Shown in pieces: positions 24,594 through 35,566 of a stretch of DNA of 64,000 nt. Each line of letters begins with the position of its first letter. Positions within the stretch are counted from its first letter, which is position 1. The position numbers and the translations under genes are program-made. The stretch is from Ceratotherium simum simum (Eukaryota > Chordata > Mammalia > Perissodactyla > Rhinocerotidae): the NCBI RefSeq assembly GCF_000283155.1, contig NW_004454182.1, positions 4,871,122-4,935,121 on the forward strand, written 5' to 3'. The notes under the pieces are model-generated. The model was not told where the DNA came from. It saw nothing but the letters and a program-made list of their open reading frames with translations, and ran no database searches.

Positions 24594-24890
24594 GGGCCGG
24601 CCCGTGGCTTAGCGGTTAAGGGCGCGCGCTCCACTACTGGCGGCCCGGGTTCGGATACCGGGCGCGCACCAACGCACCGCTTCTCCGGCCATGCTGAGGC
24701 CGCGTCCCACATACAGCAACTAGAAGGATGTGCAACTAAGACATATAACTATCTACTGGGGCTTTGGGGGAAAAAAAAAACGAGGAGGATTGGCAATAGA
24801 TGTTAGCTCAGAGCCAGTCTTCCTCAGCAAAAAGAGGAGGATTAGCACGGATGTTAGCTCTGGGCTGATCTTCCTCACAAAAAAAAAAAA
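24594..24890 (+). mobile_element. ERE SINE, full-length long form, plus strand
   Basis: The cleanest long-form copy: GGGGCCGGCCCGTGGCTTAG head with A-box-like sequence, GGTTCGGATACCGGG B box (one change), CAACTAGAAGGATGTGCAAC segment, CTATCTACTGGGGCTTTGGG, then two GATGTTAGCTC repeats and a poly-A tail. Duplications AAGTGCTTGTGTG are at 24581-24593 and 24891-24903. The abundant CpG marks it as one of the youngest insertions. Confidence 0.97.
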
Positions 24891-24897
24891 AAGTGCT

Positions 24898-24922
24898 TGT
24901 GTGTTTGTGTGTGTGTGTGTGT
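24898..24922. repeat. (GT)n microsatellite beside the SINE
   Basis: The GT run begins inside the right-hand target-site duplication of the preceding ERE and was probably extended there. Confidence 0.9.
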
Positions 24923-25589
24923 TCCTCCTTCAGAAAGTGTAAAAATAGCTTTGCAACAAGAAAGTCTATGGAAGGGACCATGATCATTAATTCAATTAGA
25001 ATGACCTATGAAGATATGTTGTCTTAAATTCAAATCCCATAAATCAAGTAGCTTCAAAGCAATAGAAAGTTAGAGTTGACTTTAGAAGCAACACCAAGAG
25101 AAAAGGAACTAGAAGTATAAAGAAACTGTGCCATTCTCTTTAGCAAGTCAAGGATAAAGGTATTTATTTCTTTTCCTCAGCATAGCAGTGCATGTAGAAA
25201 ATTTAGTGATCTGATTTGTAATATTTTTTCTATTTTAGCACTTTTAGTTAAAAACAGAAAGTGAGTTTAGGATTTTGCATAGTGTAACATAAAATAAAAC
25301 TGGCAACGTCAGAATGAAGTTAGCCGCTTAGAGTCAAAGAAGGGATTTAACTGGCATGGGACTCCTCCACGCTATCTACATATGTGATTCCACAAACTAT
25401 TTTAAAAAAATGAACATGTGGTAAGGAACATTATTTTGTTATGGAGAACAGTGCTTCCTGAAAAAAAGAGACTCACACGTAACCTTGGTGAGGAAAAAGA
25501 CCACTCCTGTGCAAACTCAAGTGCATATCCTCATAATACAGGTGAAGAAGGCCCAGCTGGGATAGATTCCAGGGTTCAAAATAAAAAGG

Positions 25590-26120
25590 GGAAGAGAGAT
25601 AAGAAAGTGGTAACACCTGCCCCAGTGAAGGCAGGGAAGTCTCCTCCCGGGGATGGAGAGGAGGGGAGGAGTGGAGCAGGGGTTTCAGAGAGAGAAGGGA
25701 AATAAAGGCGATGGATGTCCAGTGATGGCGACGGAAAAAAGGAGAAGGAAACCCCAAGGAAGCTTGGGATGAACGGGGTTTCAGTAAGAAAACAGCAGGG
25801 AAACAAATTTTTAAACCCTTGAAGAAAAAAAAAGGAATCAGAAAATACTGACTTCGGAAGAAGTTTTATCTGAAATCTATAGAACACAAAGGGAAGATGG
25901 AGGGAAGAACGTTGAGAAATTAATGGAGGAGATGATTAAAGAATTACAAGGCCAGTGTGGCCAGAACTGAAGTGTAAGAAAAAAGAACACAAGAAAGAGG
26001 ATGTAACACAGAACTTGAGATCAGGGGAAGAGTTAGAACATAAGGAATCAAAGGGGGGAAAGAAGAGGAATTTAAAAAATCCTCAGACGGATAAATACAG
26101 GAAGACAGAACTTAAGGGAG
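25590..26120. repeat. Purine-rich low-complexity stretch
   Basis: Strong A/G bias on the plus strand over about 530 bp, broken by a short GC-rich part (CCTCCCGGGGATGG near 25,645). The overlapping frames at 25418-25705 (plus) and 25473-25757, 25576-25887 (minus) are Lys/Glu/Gly-rich or Ser/Phe/Pro-rich, as this bias alone predicts. Confidence 0.6.
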
Positions 26121-26929
26121 CAACGTAAAGCCAGTGGCATGAGAAGGAGGGTATGTGGGCTGAAGCAAGGGCTCCAATTAAAGAATGAAGAAGCAAATGA
26201 TGAAACACCAAAAGCAGCCTCTAAGAAGTACCTCGTGTGAATGACGTTTTTGAAGAAAAAGAAGATCTGACCGCTGATAGCTAAAAAGAGTTTTGAGATG
26301 TGCCTGAGGGTTGTTGTTTAAAAGGAAGATGTGGAGATGAATGTTGTTCTGCAAGCACAATGGAGAAGGAAGGGTTGACGATGCTATTTTTAAATAATTA
26401 GAGGGTACTCAACACTGGAGGCCACTGAACACAGATTATAAGAGTTTTGCTCAGGCATCTTCCATCAAAGGCTGGTAGGGTGCCATAAAGACAGATATCC
26501 CTAACTGGCTGGGGCACTTAAGAGAAATCATGGGACTTGCAACAGGAGGGAGCCGGCAAGGATGGTTTTCACATATGCACGAGAATCATGTTTTAGGATG
26601 AGGCAGAAGAGCAGTGTGCTGGATAAGAAATTTGGGGAGCCATTATCCACTCCTCATTACATTCAAAAAGCACATGAGGAAAAGTAAATGTGATGTTAAA
26701 GGTGATGTATATATTGCTTAGTGCATGTCACTTCAGACCCCTTCAATTTTGTCAGCACATCAGTTAAGACCTATAAAAATCAGAGTAGGAAAAGACAGTA
26801 GCCTAAAACATTAAGGTACAAATTCCATAGCAACCCCTTCTGGATGCCCAGGGGACTCTCCTTCCTATGGGTGGGTGACATAATGAAAATGTGTAGGCTT
26901 CTGACAAAGCCCAAAATGACTACTGCCTG
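26121..26929. other. Unassigned sequence
   Basis: No gene or named repeat recognised. Confidence 0.5.
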
Positions 26930-27065
26930 CATGTCTGACCTTGGTCAACTTATTCAATCTCTCTGAGTTTCTTAATCTGTAAAGTGGGTGTGAAAACACA
27001 TATCATTGCCAGATTTTGTGAAGATTTAGAGATTATATATGCAGCATAAATTTTCTATTATGTAA
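26930..27065 (+). mobile_element. MIR SINE remnant
   Basis: TTGGTCAACTTATTCAATCT, CTGAGTTTCTTAATCTGTAA and TTGTGAAGATTTAGAGATTA give the MIR core in order. Confidence 0.75.
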
Positions 27066-27161
27066 GTGGTTTTCTACAAATATTATACCCTGCTCAAAAT
27101 ATGTAGTTTTATTATGTATGTTTAAAAATATATTGAGTGCTACCATGTCCCAGGCCTCTCC

Positions 27162-27186
27162 TGTGTGTGTGTGTATGTGCGTGTAT
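27162..27186. repeat. Imperfect (GT)n repeat
   Basis: GT-rich run of about 25 bp with two interruptions. Confidence 0.85.
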
Positions 27187-27529
27187 TGGGAGAGAGGATG
27201 GAGGGAAGGAGGAGTTCACAAATATGAACAAATAGCTCCATTATAGATCAAAAGCCCCATTGAGTATATTTCTATCTGGAACCTTCTTGTTATTTCCTCA
27301 GGAAAATCCAACCATTATATTGGAATGAAAAATCCGAAGTACTATTATCTTTGGGAATTAAATTACTATAACTTTCTAAAGTTCCTAATCCAATGCCAGA
27401 AAGGGTTCAAATGCAGACTGAATGCTTTTTTGGGATAAAAGAAATTTTTGACAGGAATACCGAACCTAGGCCTCAACTTCCATACTTTTAGTAAATAGTT
27501 TTAGTAATGCCACCAAACATTCCACTCAC

Positions 27530-27629
27530 GGGCACTCACGAGCTTGGTTCCATGGAGGCTCGTACATTGTCAGCGTGAACTCATCCGCATTGATGTTGAG
27601 GTCATTCAACAATCGTATAGTTTGACTAT
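27530..27629 (-). CDS. Candidate exon A (minus strand), gene not recognised
   Basis: Minus strand: acceptor AATTAAATTTTAG (ending at 27630; weak pyrimidine tract), then a frame with two leading bases that stays open to a TGA just beyond the donors. Two perfect GTGAGT donors lie 10 bp apart, giving ends at 27540 (90 bp, symmetrical phase 1) or 27530 (100 bp). The peptide contains LLNDLNINADEF and MYEPPWNQ, a balanced composition, and the segment holds about six CpG sites in an otherwise CpG-poor region. With the second donor it joins candidate exon B in frame. The plus strand also has open frames here but with poorer splice sites. No family recognised. Confidence 0.38.
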
Positions 27630-27734
27630 CTAAAATTTAATTCTCTGCATGAAAACCTGTGTGTGTTCATATTTTTTTCAGCATCATAGAAATAATAGAC
27701 TAGGGTGTACGTCCTGTTAAAGCAAAACAGGGTC

Positions 27735-27835
27735 TGCTTTTGCTCACTGTTTTATTCTCAACACATAGTAGCACACTGTTTTATTCCCTAACACAGAGTA
27801 CATGGTCAATAAATATCGATTGAATGAGTGAGTAA
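27735..27835 (+). mobile_element. L2 3'-end remnant
   Basis: ACACAGAGTACATGGTCAAT followed by AAATATCGATTGAATGAGTG is the standard L2 3' terminus pattern (cacagtaggtgctcaataaatatttgttgaatgaa). Confidence 0.65.
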
Positions 27836-28002
27836 TACACAGAAGCATGCCGTATTCTCCACCATAATGAATAAATATAAAGAGGCATTGCTTTCAGCCT
27901 TGGTTGCTTTGAAGAACCTATGTAGGGCCTGAGGCACCCTGTTGGATGCATTTCTTTACGCTCTGATTTAACACAAAATCCAGAAACAATAAAGCCAGAC
28001 TT

Positions 28003-28143
28003 AAAGCGGTAAATCTCAAATTTTATACGCACAGGCATCTCAGGAAAAACTAGTTAAAAATGCAGATTTCTCAAGAGATTGATCTAGTAGTTCTGAGGTA
28101 AAGCCCAGTAATCTACACTAATAAAAGAAGAGTTTCCAGGAAA
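28003..28143 (+). mobile_element. MER5A-type hAT element
   Basis: AGCGGTAAATCTCAAATTTT, ACTAGTTAAAAATGCAGATT, TAGTAGTTCTGAGGTAAAGC and AAGAAGAGTTTCC follow the interior of the 190 bp MER5A pattern. The terminal inverted repeats are lost or degraded. Confidence 0.75.
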
Positions 28144-30244
28144 CAGAATTGATTTCTTACCATGCTACATGGTAAGAAATCAAAAATGACACTTTTGATT
28201 AATTGTCAAAATAGTTACAAAGATTCATAGATATAAAGAGAGCAGGATAGCAAATTTCCTTTGTCCCCTGTTCCATCCAAATAAGTAACACCTAAGCACA
28301 TTTCCCTTTGTTTCTTACAAATTAATAATTGGATATTTTGGGCCAGAAAAAAAAATTTTTTTAACTTTTTTTAGCTGGAGTCGTTTTTCATTGTGTAAAG
28401 ATTTGCTTGTGCATAAGCTATCTTCAAAAGTATTCTTCGTCACAGGTTAGAGAATCTTCAGGGGATATTCAATGCCTGTATAGGAAACTTGATTTAGTAA
28501 CCCATAGTCTAATATCTTGAACTAAAGGGCTTTGTGGTAGTTGTGATAATATTTAATAGTTCATGAAATCATCTTTCTATCCCATGCTTCTCCTCATGGA
28601 GTAAATAAACACTCACAACAGGCATTGTTCCTACTCTTGAGTAAGGGGCTGTGAGACTCTTCAGATATATCATTCTTGGTTAATAAAGTCAAAATACAGT
28701 GATATTTTGAAATACTTGGCAATTTCATTTACCCAGGAGGATAGCTGTCACTAATGAAGAAAGCCTTTGGGCAGTTAGCACAAATGCAGTTGAGTACTTC
28801 TGTAAGTGGGATGCTTTTCATGCCACATGCCATTCTGTTTATTCTCTCAACCACACTGAACCCCTCCCCAAATTACAGGTAAGTGACTTACCCAAGTTGA
28901 TCTCTGTTATAGTGGGATGCTGTGTCTAAGGATTATCTCCCTCCTCTCAGCATGATAAAGAAAATCAGATGAATGGATACAAGAAAGAATGAAGGACAGC
29001 TAACAGCCCAATAGCAAATAGAAGCGTGAAAAACAAAAGTCAAGAACTCAGGCACATGGACACAAGAAAGTAAAGATGTCTAAGACTCTTTGGAGGGGAG
29101 GGGTGGCCAACAGCTTTACTCTACACAGCCCACTGGATCCTGAATTTATCCTTACACTAAATTAGGGTGGAAAATTTGCTACCAAACAATGAAAATTCTA
29201 AGGTAGCACAAGAAATGAGATTACCAGTGATGTACTCTGTTTAAGAAAAGAAAGCATAAGTTTTGATGTTAAGAACATTTTTTATAAAAAAGGTGATTAA
29301 AATCAAGATATTTTCCCATTTAGCTTTGTCAATTAAATATAGCCACTTTTTCCTAAATTTAAAATATGAATATCACAAATGCCATTTGATACATAAATAA
29401 ATTATATATTTTATAAATTACATAAGAGCTACTTTACGAAGAGGAAGAAGGAAAGGTTTTGTACGGTGTATTCCCTTTATCTCCATGGATATAAAGATTA
29501 AATTATAAAAATTCTTGATAGACAGAAATCATGATTGTATTGAGCTCTATAATGCAGGAACTCCATAGCATAATACTAACAGAGACTAGTTGGAAAAAGC
29601 ATTGTCTGCACCAGACATTCAATTTTAAAGTATGATCTTTATTCTGAATTCAGCTCCAATGGTAATGTGTAATCTCTAAATTAATTATTTTGTATTTCAT
29701 GGACCACTAAGCAAAGTACCAAATTCTGAATTCTAAAATATTCATTTTAGCAATCTTACTTTCTTGAGATAAATCCTGATCACTTTCTTGTCTTCATTTT
29801 TGTAATGAGAATGAGATCGTTCAAGTCACGTTTATAATATGGGATATGAATATGGAATAAGAATACAATGAATATGTAAATACTGACTTTCAGTTTAATT
29901 TTGAGAAGAATGATTGTCATTGTAAATATAGTCAGTCTTATGACAAAATTGTTGAAAGTAAATTTTGTCTTCCTTTTCATTACATACTTCTCCTCTTTTT
30001 ATTGATGTAATCCCTTCCTTAGTTGCCCTACTTCTAGGTGATGTGTAAGTTTATGTGCAAATACACTTTCTGCAGGGTCATATAAATACAAGATCTCAAA
30101 AGGTAACTTTTTATAGAATTCTAAGGTTGAGGCTGACTTTAGGGTGAAGGGATGTTTTGGCATCTCCCTATGTCCCCCACAATATTATAATAATGATATG
30201 CAACATAATGAAGAGAGAAGAAAATATTGCCATCATTCTCTTCT
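28144..30244. other. Unassigned AT-rich sequence
   Basis: A weak MIR-like fragment may lie near 28,850-28,935 (CAGGTAAGTGACTTACCCAA). Otherwise no gene or repeat is recognised. Confidence 0.5.
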
Positions 30245-30450
30245 GTGTTTGACACTATTCTGGATACTTTTACAGAATTTGTCTCATTTAATCTTCCTAG
30301 CAATACTACAAAGTAAATATTTAAGATTTGTTATTTGTAGACATGTTCAATGACATTTAAAGAGATGATGCTCCAGGTCTCATGGAAAAGTTGGGATTTG
30401 AATCTAAATCTATTTGATTCTAAAATCTGTGCTTTTCACTCTTTCCTGAT
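30245..30450 (-). mobile_element. MIR SINE remnant, minus strand
   Basis: Plus-strand text ACACTATTCTGGATACTTTT, TCTCATTTAATCTTCCTAGC, GGGATTTGAATCTAAATCTA and TCTGTGCTTTTCACTCTT is the reverse complement of the MIR order. Confidence 0.75.
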
Positions 30451-30609
30451 GAGGGGAAGAGTATTCATGCTCTTTTAGATCATTCTGTCAATAGCCCCAA
30501 TCCTGTCCATATACCCAAATGTTGGAACCATCTTTTGCTTTCTTCCTTCTTCTCACAGTCACTACAGCATACAAGTGGTTATTCCATTTTCTAATTTTCT
30601 GTTTATCGT

Positions 30610-30982
30610 TGTTATGGACTGAATTGTGTCCTCTAAAAATTTATATGTTGAAGTCCTAACTCCCAGTGCCTCAGAATTTGATGGTATTTGGAGATAGGTA
30701 ATGAAGTTAAAACAAGGTCATTAGCATGGGCCCTAATTCATGATAACTGCTGTCCTTATGAAAAAGTTTAGACACAAATTTGATACAGCAGGACGACCAT
30801 GTGAAGACACAGGGAGAAGATGGCCACCTGCAAGCCAAGGAGAGAGACCTCAGGAGACACCAACCCTGCTACAATGTTGATCTTGGAATTCTAGCCTCCA
30901 GAATTGTGAGACGATAAGTTTCTGTTGTTTAAGCCATCCGGGCTGTGGTACTTTATTATGGCAGCCCTAGCTGACTAATACA
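30610..30982 (+). mobile_element. MLT1-type LTR, plus strand
   Basis: Runs from TGTTATGGACTGAATTGTGT to GGCAGCCCTAGCTGACTAAT with terminal CA, a complete MLT1 LTR of about 373 bp. The only MLT1 LTR here on the plus strand. Flanking 5-mers ATCGT and GTCAT no longer match well. Probably a solo LTR. Confidence 0.85.
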
Positions 30983-31039
30983 GTCATCATCTCTCAAATC
31001 CATATCCTTACCATGTACACTAGAACTTTTTGTTTGTTT

Positions 31040-31215
31040 CCTCTCATTTTGGTGAGTACATAGCACTCAGCATGTACAAGTGCAGGCGTAAGCACTTTTC
31101 TTATACTACTCATTTAGTTCACACCTAAAGTCTTAAGGACTGTTGTTATTAAGCTATGATCTGAACACAGGTAGTCCAGTTCCAGAATCTGTCCTCAACT
31201 CTGGGCTACACCGGC
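31040..31215 (-). mobile_element. MIR-like remnant, minus strand
   Basis: TAGCACTCAGCATGTACAAG, TACTACTCATTTAGTTCACA, GATCTGAACACAGGTAGTCC and CCAGAATCTGTCCTCAAC resemble reversed MIR. Diverged. Confidence 0.5.
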
Positions 31216-31419
31216 TCAGTGATCAAGTCATGGCCCCCAGCTCTCTTTCCATCTCTGAAACACTGCCCTTGCCCAGCAGGGCTGTTTGGCTCACCAACTA
31301 ATCTTAAAATGCTTATTTGAACGAGTCTCCTACATTAAGCCCAAGCTGTAACTGAAACAAAATTATCAATAATTTTTAAAATATTTCATTTTTCTCATCT
31401 CTCTGTCTGTGACCTTATG

Positions 31420-31678
31420 AAGCTCCCTTTTATTGTCATCTATCAAAATTCTGTTTGTTAAGACCCAGCTCATTTGTCTCCACCTCTATGAATTCTATTT
31501 TCCCAGCCAGATGTTTCCTCTCCCTCCAGTGAACACTGGAGTTCTCTTTACCACACATACACACTTGCATTATAATTTTCACATATGTCTTATGTCAAAA
31601 CAAGGTTACAAGCTCTTTTAGGTTATCAACTGTGTGTTATGCATATTGACGCTCTTCACTTTCTAATGCTTTGATGAC
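31420..31678 (+). mobile_element. Possible L2 3' remnant
   Basis: AAGACCCAGCTCATTTGTCT, CAGCCAGATGTTTCCTCTCC and ACTTGCATTATAATTTTCAC echo L2 3' ORF/UTR order. Weak, boundaries approximate. Confidence 0.45.
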
Positions 31679-32345
31679 TGTATTAGTTTGCTATCACTTG
31701 CCATAACAAAATACCACAGACTAGGGGGCTTAAACAACAGAAATTTTGTCTCTCACAGTCCTGGAGGCTGGAATTCCAAGATCAAGGTGTTGGCTAGTTT
31801 GGTTTTTTTGTTTGTTTGTTTGTTTTTGTTGAGGAAGGTTGGCCCTGAGATAACATCTGTTGCCAATCTTCCTCTTTTTTTGCTTCAGGAAGATTTTCCC
31901 TGAGCTAACACCTGTGCCCATCTTCCTCTATTTTGTATATGGGTCACTGCCACAGCATGGCTTGATGAGTAGTGTAGGCCCGTGCCTGGAATCCGAACCT
32001 GTGAACCTGGGCAGCCAAGGCAGAGTGCACTGAACTTAACCACTAGGCCACTGGGCTGGCCCCAGCCAGATAGTTTGGTTTTTCCTGAGGCCTCTCTCTT
32101 TGTCTTGCAGAAGGCTGTCTACCCACTATGCCTTCGCATGCTCTTTCCTCTCTGCAGACACATCTTTGGTGTCTCTCCCTCTTCTTATGAGCACACTAGT
32201 TATATTGCATTAGGGCCCCACCCTTATGACCTCATTTAACCTTAATTACCTCCTTAAAGGCCCTATTTCCAAATATAGTCATATTGGGGGTGAGAAAATC
32301 AACACATGAATTGTGGGGGCGGGGGACACAGTTCAGTCTATAACA
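31679..32345 (-). mobile_element. MLT1-type LTR, minus strand, interrupted by a SINE
   Basis: Opens TGTATTAGTTTGCTATCACT and closes GTTCAGTCTATAACA, the two ends of a reversed MLT1 LTR. The LTR proper is about 390 bp and the rest is an ERE inserted after CAAGGTGTTGGC. Outer flanks ATGAC and ATCAC differ at one of five bases, compatible with an ERVL 5 bp duplication. Confidence 0.85.
31808..32070 (-). mobile_element. ERE SINE nested in the MLT1 LTR, minus strand
   Basis: A (TTTG)n-modified tail leads into GAGGAAGGTTGGCCCTGAGA, two tail repeats and the end CCACTGGGCTGGCCCC, followed by 6-7 extra bases. Perfect 13 bp duplications TAGTTTGGTTTTT lie at 31795-31807 and 32071-32083, and both belong to the interrupted LTR, which proves the order of insertion. 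Confidence 0.96.
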
Positions 32346-33159
32346 ATCACAGAAGGCATTTAAGAATATTTGTTTAATTTAATGCTGATCAGTTGTAGGG
32401 TATGGTGTGCTGGTAAATGTTTAACAGCCAGCTCTGGGGGTAGCTCTGGTTTGTAGTGTTTTCTGGTTTCCCTGTACAAATACACCCACCATTTCAGAAT
32501 TCAGGCTATCAATATGTCAACTAGCTTGCAATTTTACCACTCAACCCAAGTGAGCCTGCATGAATGGACTCCAGTATACTACTGACTTATGCCAAGGTTC
32601 TTCAGGGCTGATGGAAAAAAAAAAAAATGGGAAAGGTCTGAGAATGCTATGTTTATTTTTTTTCCTTCTTTGTTCATCCCCCCAAAATGGAGCCTCAAAC
32701 TCAGAAATCAAGCTGTGTTCAGGGAAAAAACTTATATTACTTACAAATCGAAGTTTGTAGGCCAAAAGTCATACTCACTCCAGTAGCTGCTTTTCAGATG
32801 ATGCTTATCTTTGCTTGGGCACCCAGTCAATTGATAACAGGATAAAGAAAAACTTCACAAGGTGACATTTTAACAGACAGCACATTAAATTAAGTCATTA
32901 AAAATTGAATCCCCAGTAGTCAGCTTAATCATTATAATTAAACCAAGTAGTTTGAGTAAAGCCTAACCCAATCTGTAATGCTGCTTTCAAATGCTTTCTG
33001 TGTTTTGATAAGTTGTTCATTAGGAAAAATTCCCATTTAGCACCAGTAAGTAGAATAAATGCATACCTCAAAGCAGCACATTCTATTATTTTCTAAACAT
33101 TGTTCTCACTAGTATGCAATATATTCACACATTACTGAGAATAAGAATGTGATATTGTG
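32346..33159. other. Unassigned sequence
   Basis: At 32,395-32,520 the text GGTAAATGTTTAACAGCCAG and ACAAATACACCCACCATTTC faintly recalls an old DNA transposon but is not firm enough to call. Overlapping small frames at 32,541-32,786 flank a poly-A run and are not credible. Confidence 0.45.
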
Positions 33160-33424
33160 CATAATGTTTTGTATAGTCATTGATCCGGAAATATGCTCTG
33201 TAATAGTTTGATGTGGTTTGAATGCCTTAACTAATGTAAGGGTGGGATAAAGGTTATCAATTACCGCAGGCATCACTAGAAATGTGCATATGGGACGTAA
33301 TGCTTTGTGTAGGCATCGCTGACCCAGAAAGTCCCACTGTAATAGTTCGGTGTCTCTTGAATGGTTTAATCAATGAAATCCAGAGTGTAAAGGTTATCAA
33401 TTACTGCAGGCAATACTGGGAATG
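33160..33424. repeat. Diverged two-copy tandem duplication
   Basis: Unit 1 (33160-33284) and unit 2 (33296-33424) align along their length: CATAATGTTTTGTATAG with CGTAATGCTTTGTGTAG, CTGTAATAGTTTGATGTG with CTGTAATAGTTCGGTGTC, and the identical AAAGGTTATCAATTAC at 33249 and 33389, then CGCAGGCA/TGCAGGCA. By eye the units are roughly 70% identical with period about 136-140. Best conserved at the AAAGGTTATCAATTAC block. No coding frame. Not part of any repeat family I recognise. Confidence 0.8.
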
Positions 33425-35200
33425 GTTTGGTTTTCAGTGATACTTGTAAAAATATTGTATATATTGTGAGCCACTGTCATCAGCAGTACCAGCTCCAATA
33501 CTGATATGCCAGACTGCAGATGCTCCCTTCAGCTAGGTGGATGTCACAGCTCTCTAGAACACTTTCACTTGCAAGAATATGATGGTATCTGCCAAATACT
33601 GACCCCTGCAGTAGAACCTCTTCAATTACAAAAAACGGTTATTTTAGCTGTTCAAATGTTAAATATAGAGGTTAAAATAATCTATTCATCTAACCCCTTC
33701 ATTTATAGGGGTTTTTATGTATTAAAACACTCTATAAGTAAACACTGGCATTATATTAAGTCATTGGATATTGTCAATTTATTTTTCAATTTTATATATT
33801 TAAAAATATATACATATTATAAATATAATCAATATATATCTATGTTGTAATTAAGGTATAGAGTTTTGAAACAAGTGTTTACATACTAAAAAGGAGTTTG
33901 AAATGGCTTCACATTAATAAGCATATATACCACACAACTGCCAAGATATTTTTGTTTCTGAAAAATTTGCAATATGATAAAATCGCTTGAAAATATGTCA
34001 TCTGGGGTTAGGCTCATCCTAGTTGGGAGTCAGTCAGTATTGCATGGTTTTGTGGGTCTTCTGGCCTCAGCTTTTCCCTGGCATCTGGCACCTCTCTATT
34101 AGAGGATCATGATGTGTGAACAGGATCTCCCATTAAAACAGAACCCTCTCTCCCATCGCTGATTGAAGACATTGGCAGTTTCGTAAGTTCTTTTGTATAG
34201 TTAAATTTATCAGATTCTTTCTAAGTGATGGATGATGGTAGCTGAAGAGAGATTTTGATTGGATTAGGGAGGTAGGGGAAAGGTAATTAAAGAAAAAAAC
34301 ATTGACAGGGAAATCTGTGTGGTGGGTTCTGAACAGCCAGACAATGTTATCGGACTATCTCTGTAAGACTGGTGCGGTTGCTTTATAGTACAGTATTTAA
34401 ATTCCCTGTTATGTAACTCTAGTCATTGCTTTACACACACACACATAAACACATGTGCATACACATACATATGACACTTAACATCTGTGTTTTTTAAATC
34501 TCGAAAAGAAAAGGAAATATATACCATGGACAATGAAGGTATGTATGTCATATTTCCAGGTTTCTATTGATAGATATTTTAAATAAAACTTTAAATATGA
34601 TGTCCTTCTTGGAAGCGCTCTAGCTATCTTCTCAAACCAATGCCATCAAGGGACCATGTTTCTGGAGTTTATGATTGAAAGAATGAGTATTTTATAAGAT
34701 AGTGGGTTTTATAAAAACAAGTCATTAGCTTAATTCTCACTTTAATTCACTGTTTTCTCCCTCTCCCCCTCCCACTCTCCCTCTCTGTCTTTCTGTTCTT
34801 TTTCTCTCTGTCTGTCATATTCTGCCTTCAAGTACTATTCACCCTCCCTCACTGATTCTCTTGTACTTCTAATAAAACTTCTAATTTTTTACTTTCCTCA
34901 TGTCATTCATTTTTCTCAACTAGGAAACTGTTTTATGAATTAAATCTTTGGTACTTGACTATGGAAACAGCTCATGCCTGCTTGAAGCATAGGGTGTAAT
35001 GGAATTTAATTTAGAAGATTCAATAAGTTTTATAACAAATAATAAATGTTCATGTTCAATCCCTTTATTATGATCCTCTTTAGGACTGGCAAAGAGAAAG
35101 GAAGCACAATAAATTGTAATAACTTACAGAGAATAGGACTATGTGCCATAACTATATAAACGAAGCACTAGTTGATATGTTGAACTATTCTGTGACGTGG
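33425..35200. other. Unassigned sequence with simple repeats
   Basis: Includes a TA-rich patch near 33,790-33,840, a CA-rich run at 34,433-34,446 and a pyrimidine-rich CT stretch at 34,750-34,820. The 114-codon frame at 33506-33850 runs into the TA-rich patch and looks non-coding. Confidence 0.5.
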
Positions 35201-35204
35201 AGGA

Positions 35205-35325
35205 CTGCCCTGGCTTCAGAACCTGGCTTCGCAACTTTACAGCAGGTGACCTCAGTTGCATAGCTTCAGTTCCCTCATTGGTAATATGAATATAATGGAA
35301 GTAGTAATAGTTAAGGTGGCTGAAT
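35205..35325 (+). mobile_element. MIR SINE fragment
   Basis: GGCTTCAGAACCTGGCTTCG, GGTGACCTCAGTTGCATAGC and TTCAGTTCCCTCATTGGTAA follow the MIR core. Confidence 0.6.
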
Positions 35326-35566
35326 TTCTAATAACCATTCTGCCTAGAATCATTTTGTCTAAGCAAACCATGGTAATCCCATTCCTCTTACAGGTTATTG
35401 GCTTATAGTTGGCTTTACGAAAGAATTCTATATAAGAGTTAACACTCTGATTTCTTCCCTCCTAGTAAAGAGACTCTAAGGAGAAATAGCTCTATTTCTT
35501 CATCTGTCCTCTGCTGCATCAAGATGTGATGGGCACTGCTGGAGCTGTCTGGGGCAGGGTAGGAGC

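Noticed and set aside
24594..24680. tRNA-like A box and B box
   Set aside because: These are the internal promoter relics of the ERE SINE head. The sequence does not fold as a full tRNA and is followed by SINE body and poly-A.
25418..25887. Lys/Glu-rich frame on plus with two Ser/Pro/Phe-rich frames on minus
   Set aside because: All follow from the purine strand bias of the tract. No splice sites or domain visible.
33160..33424. CRISPR-like or satellite array
   Set aside because: There are only two diverged units and no short direct repeats with spacers. It is a local duplication in vertebrate DNA.
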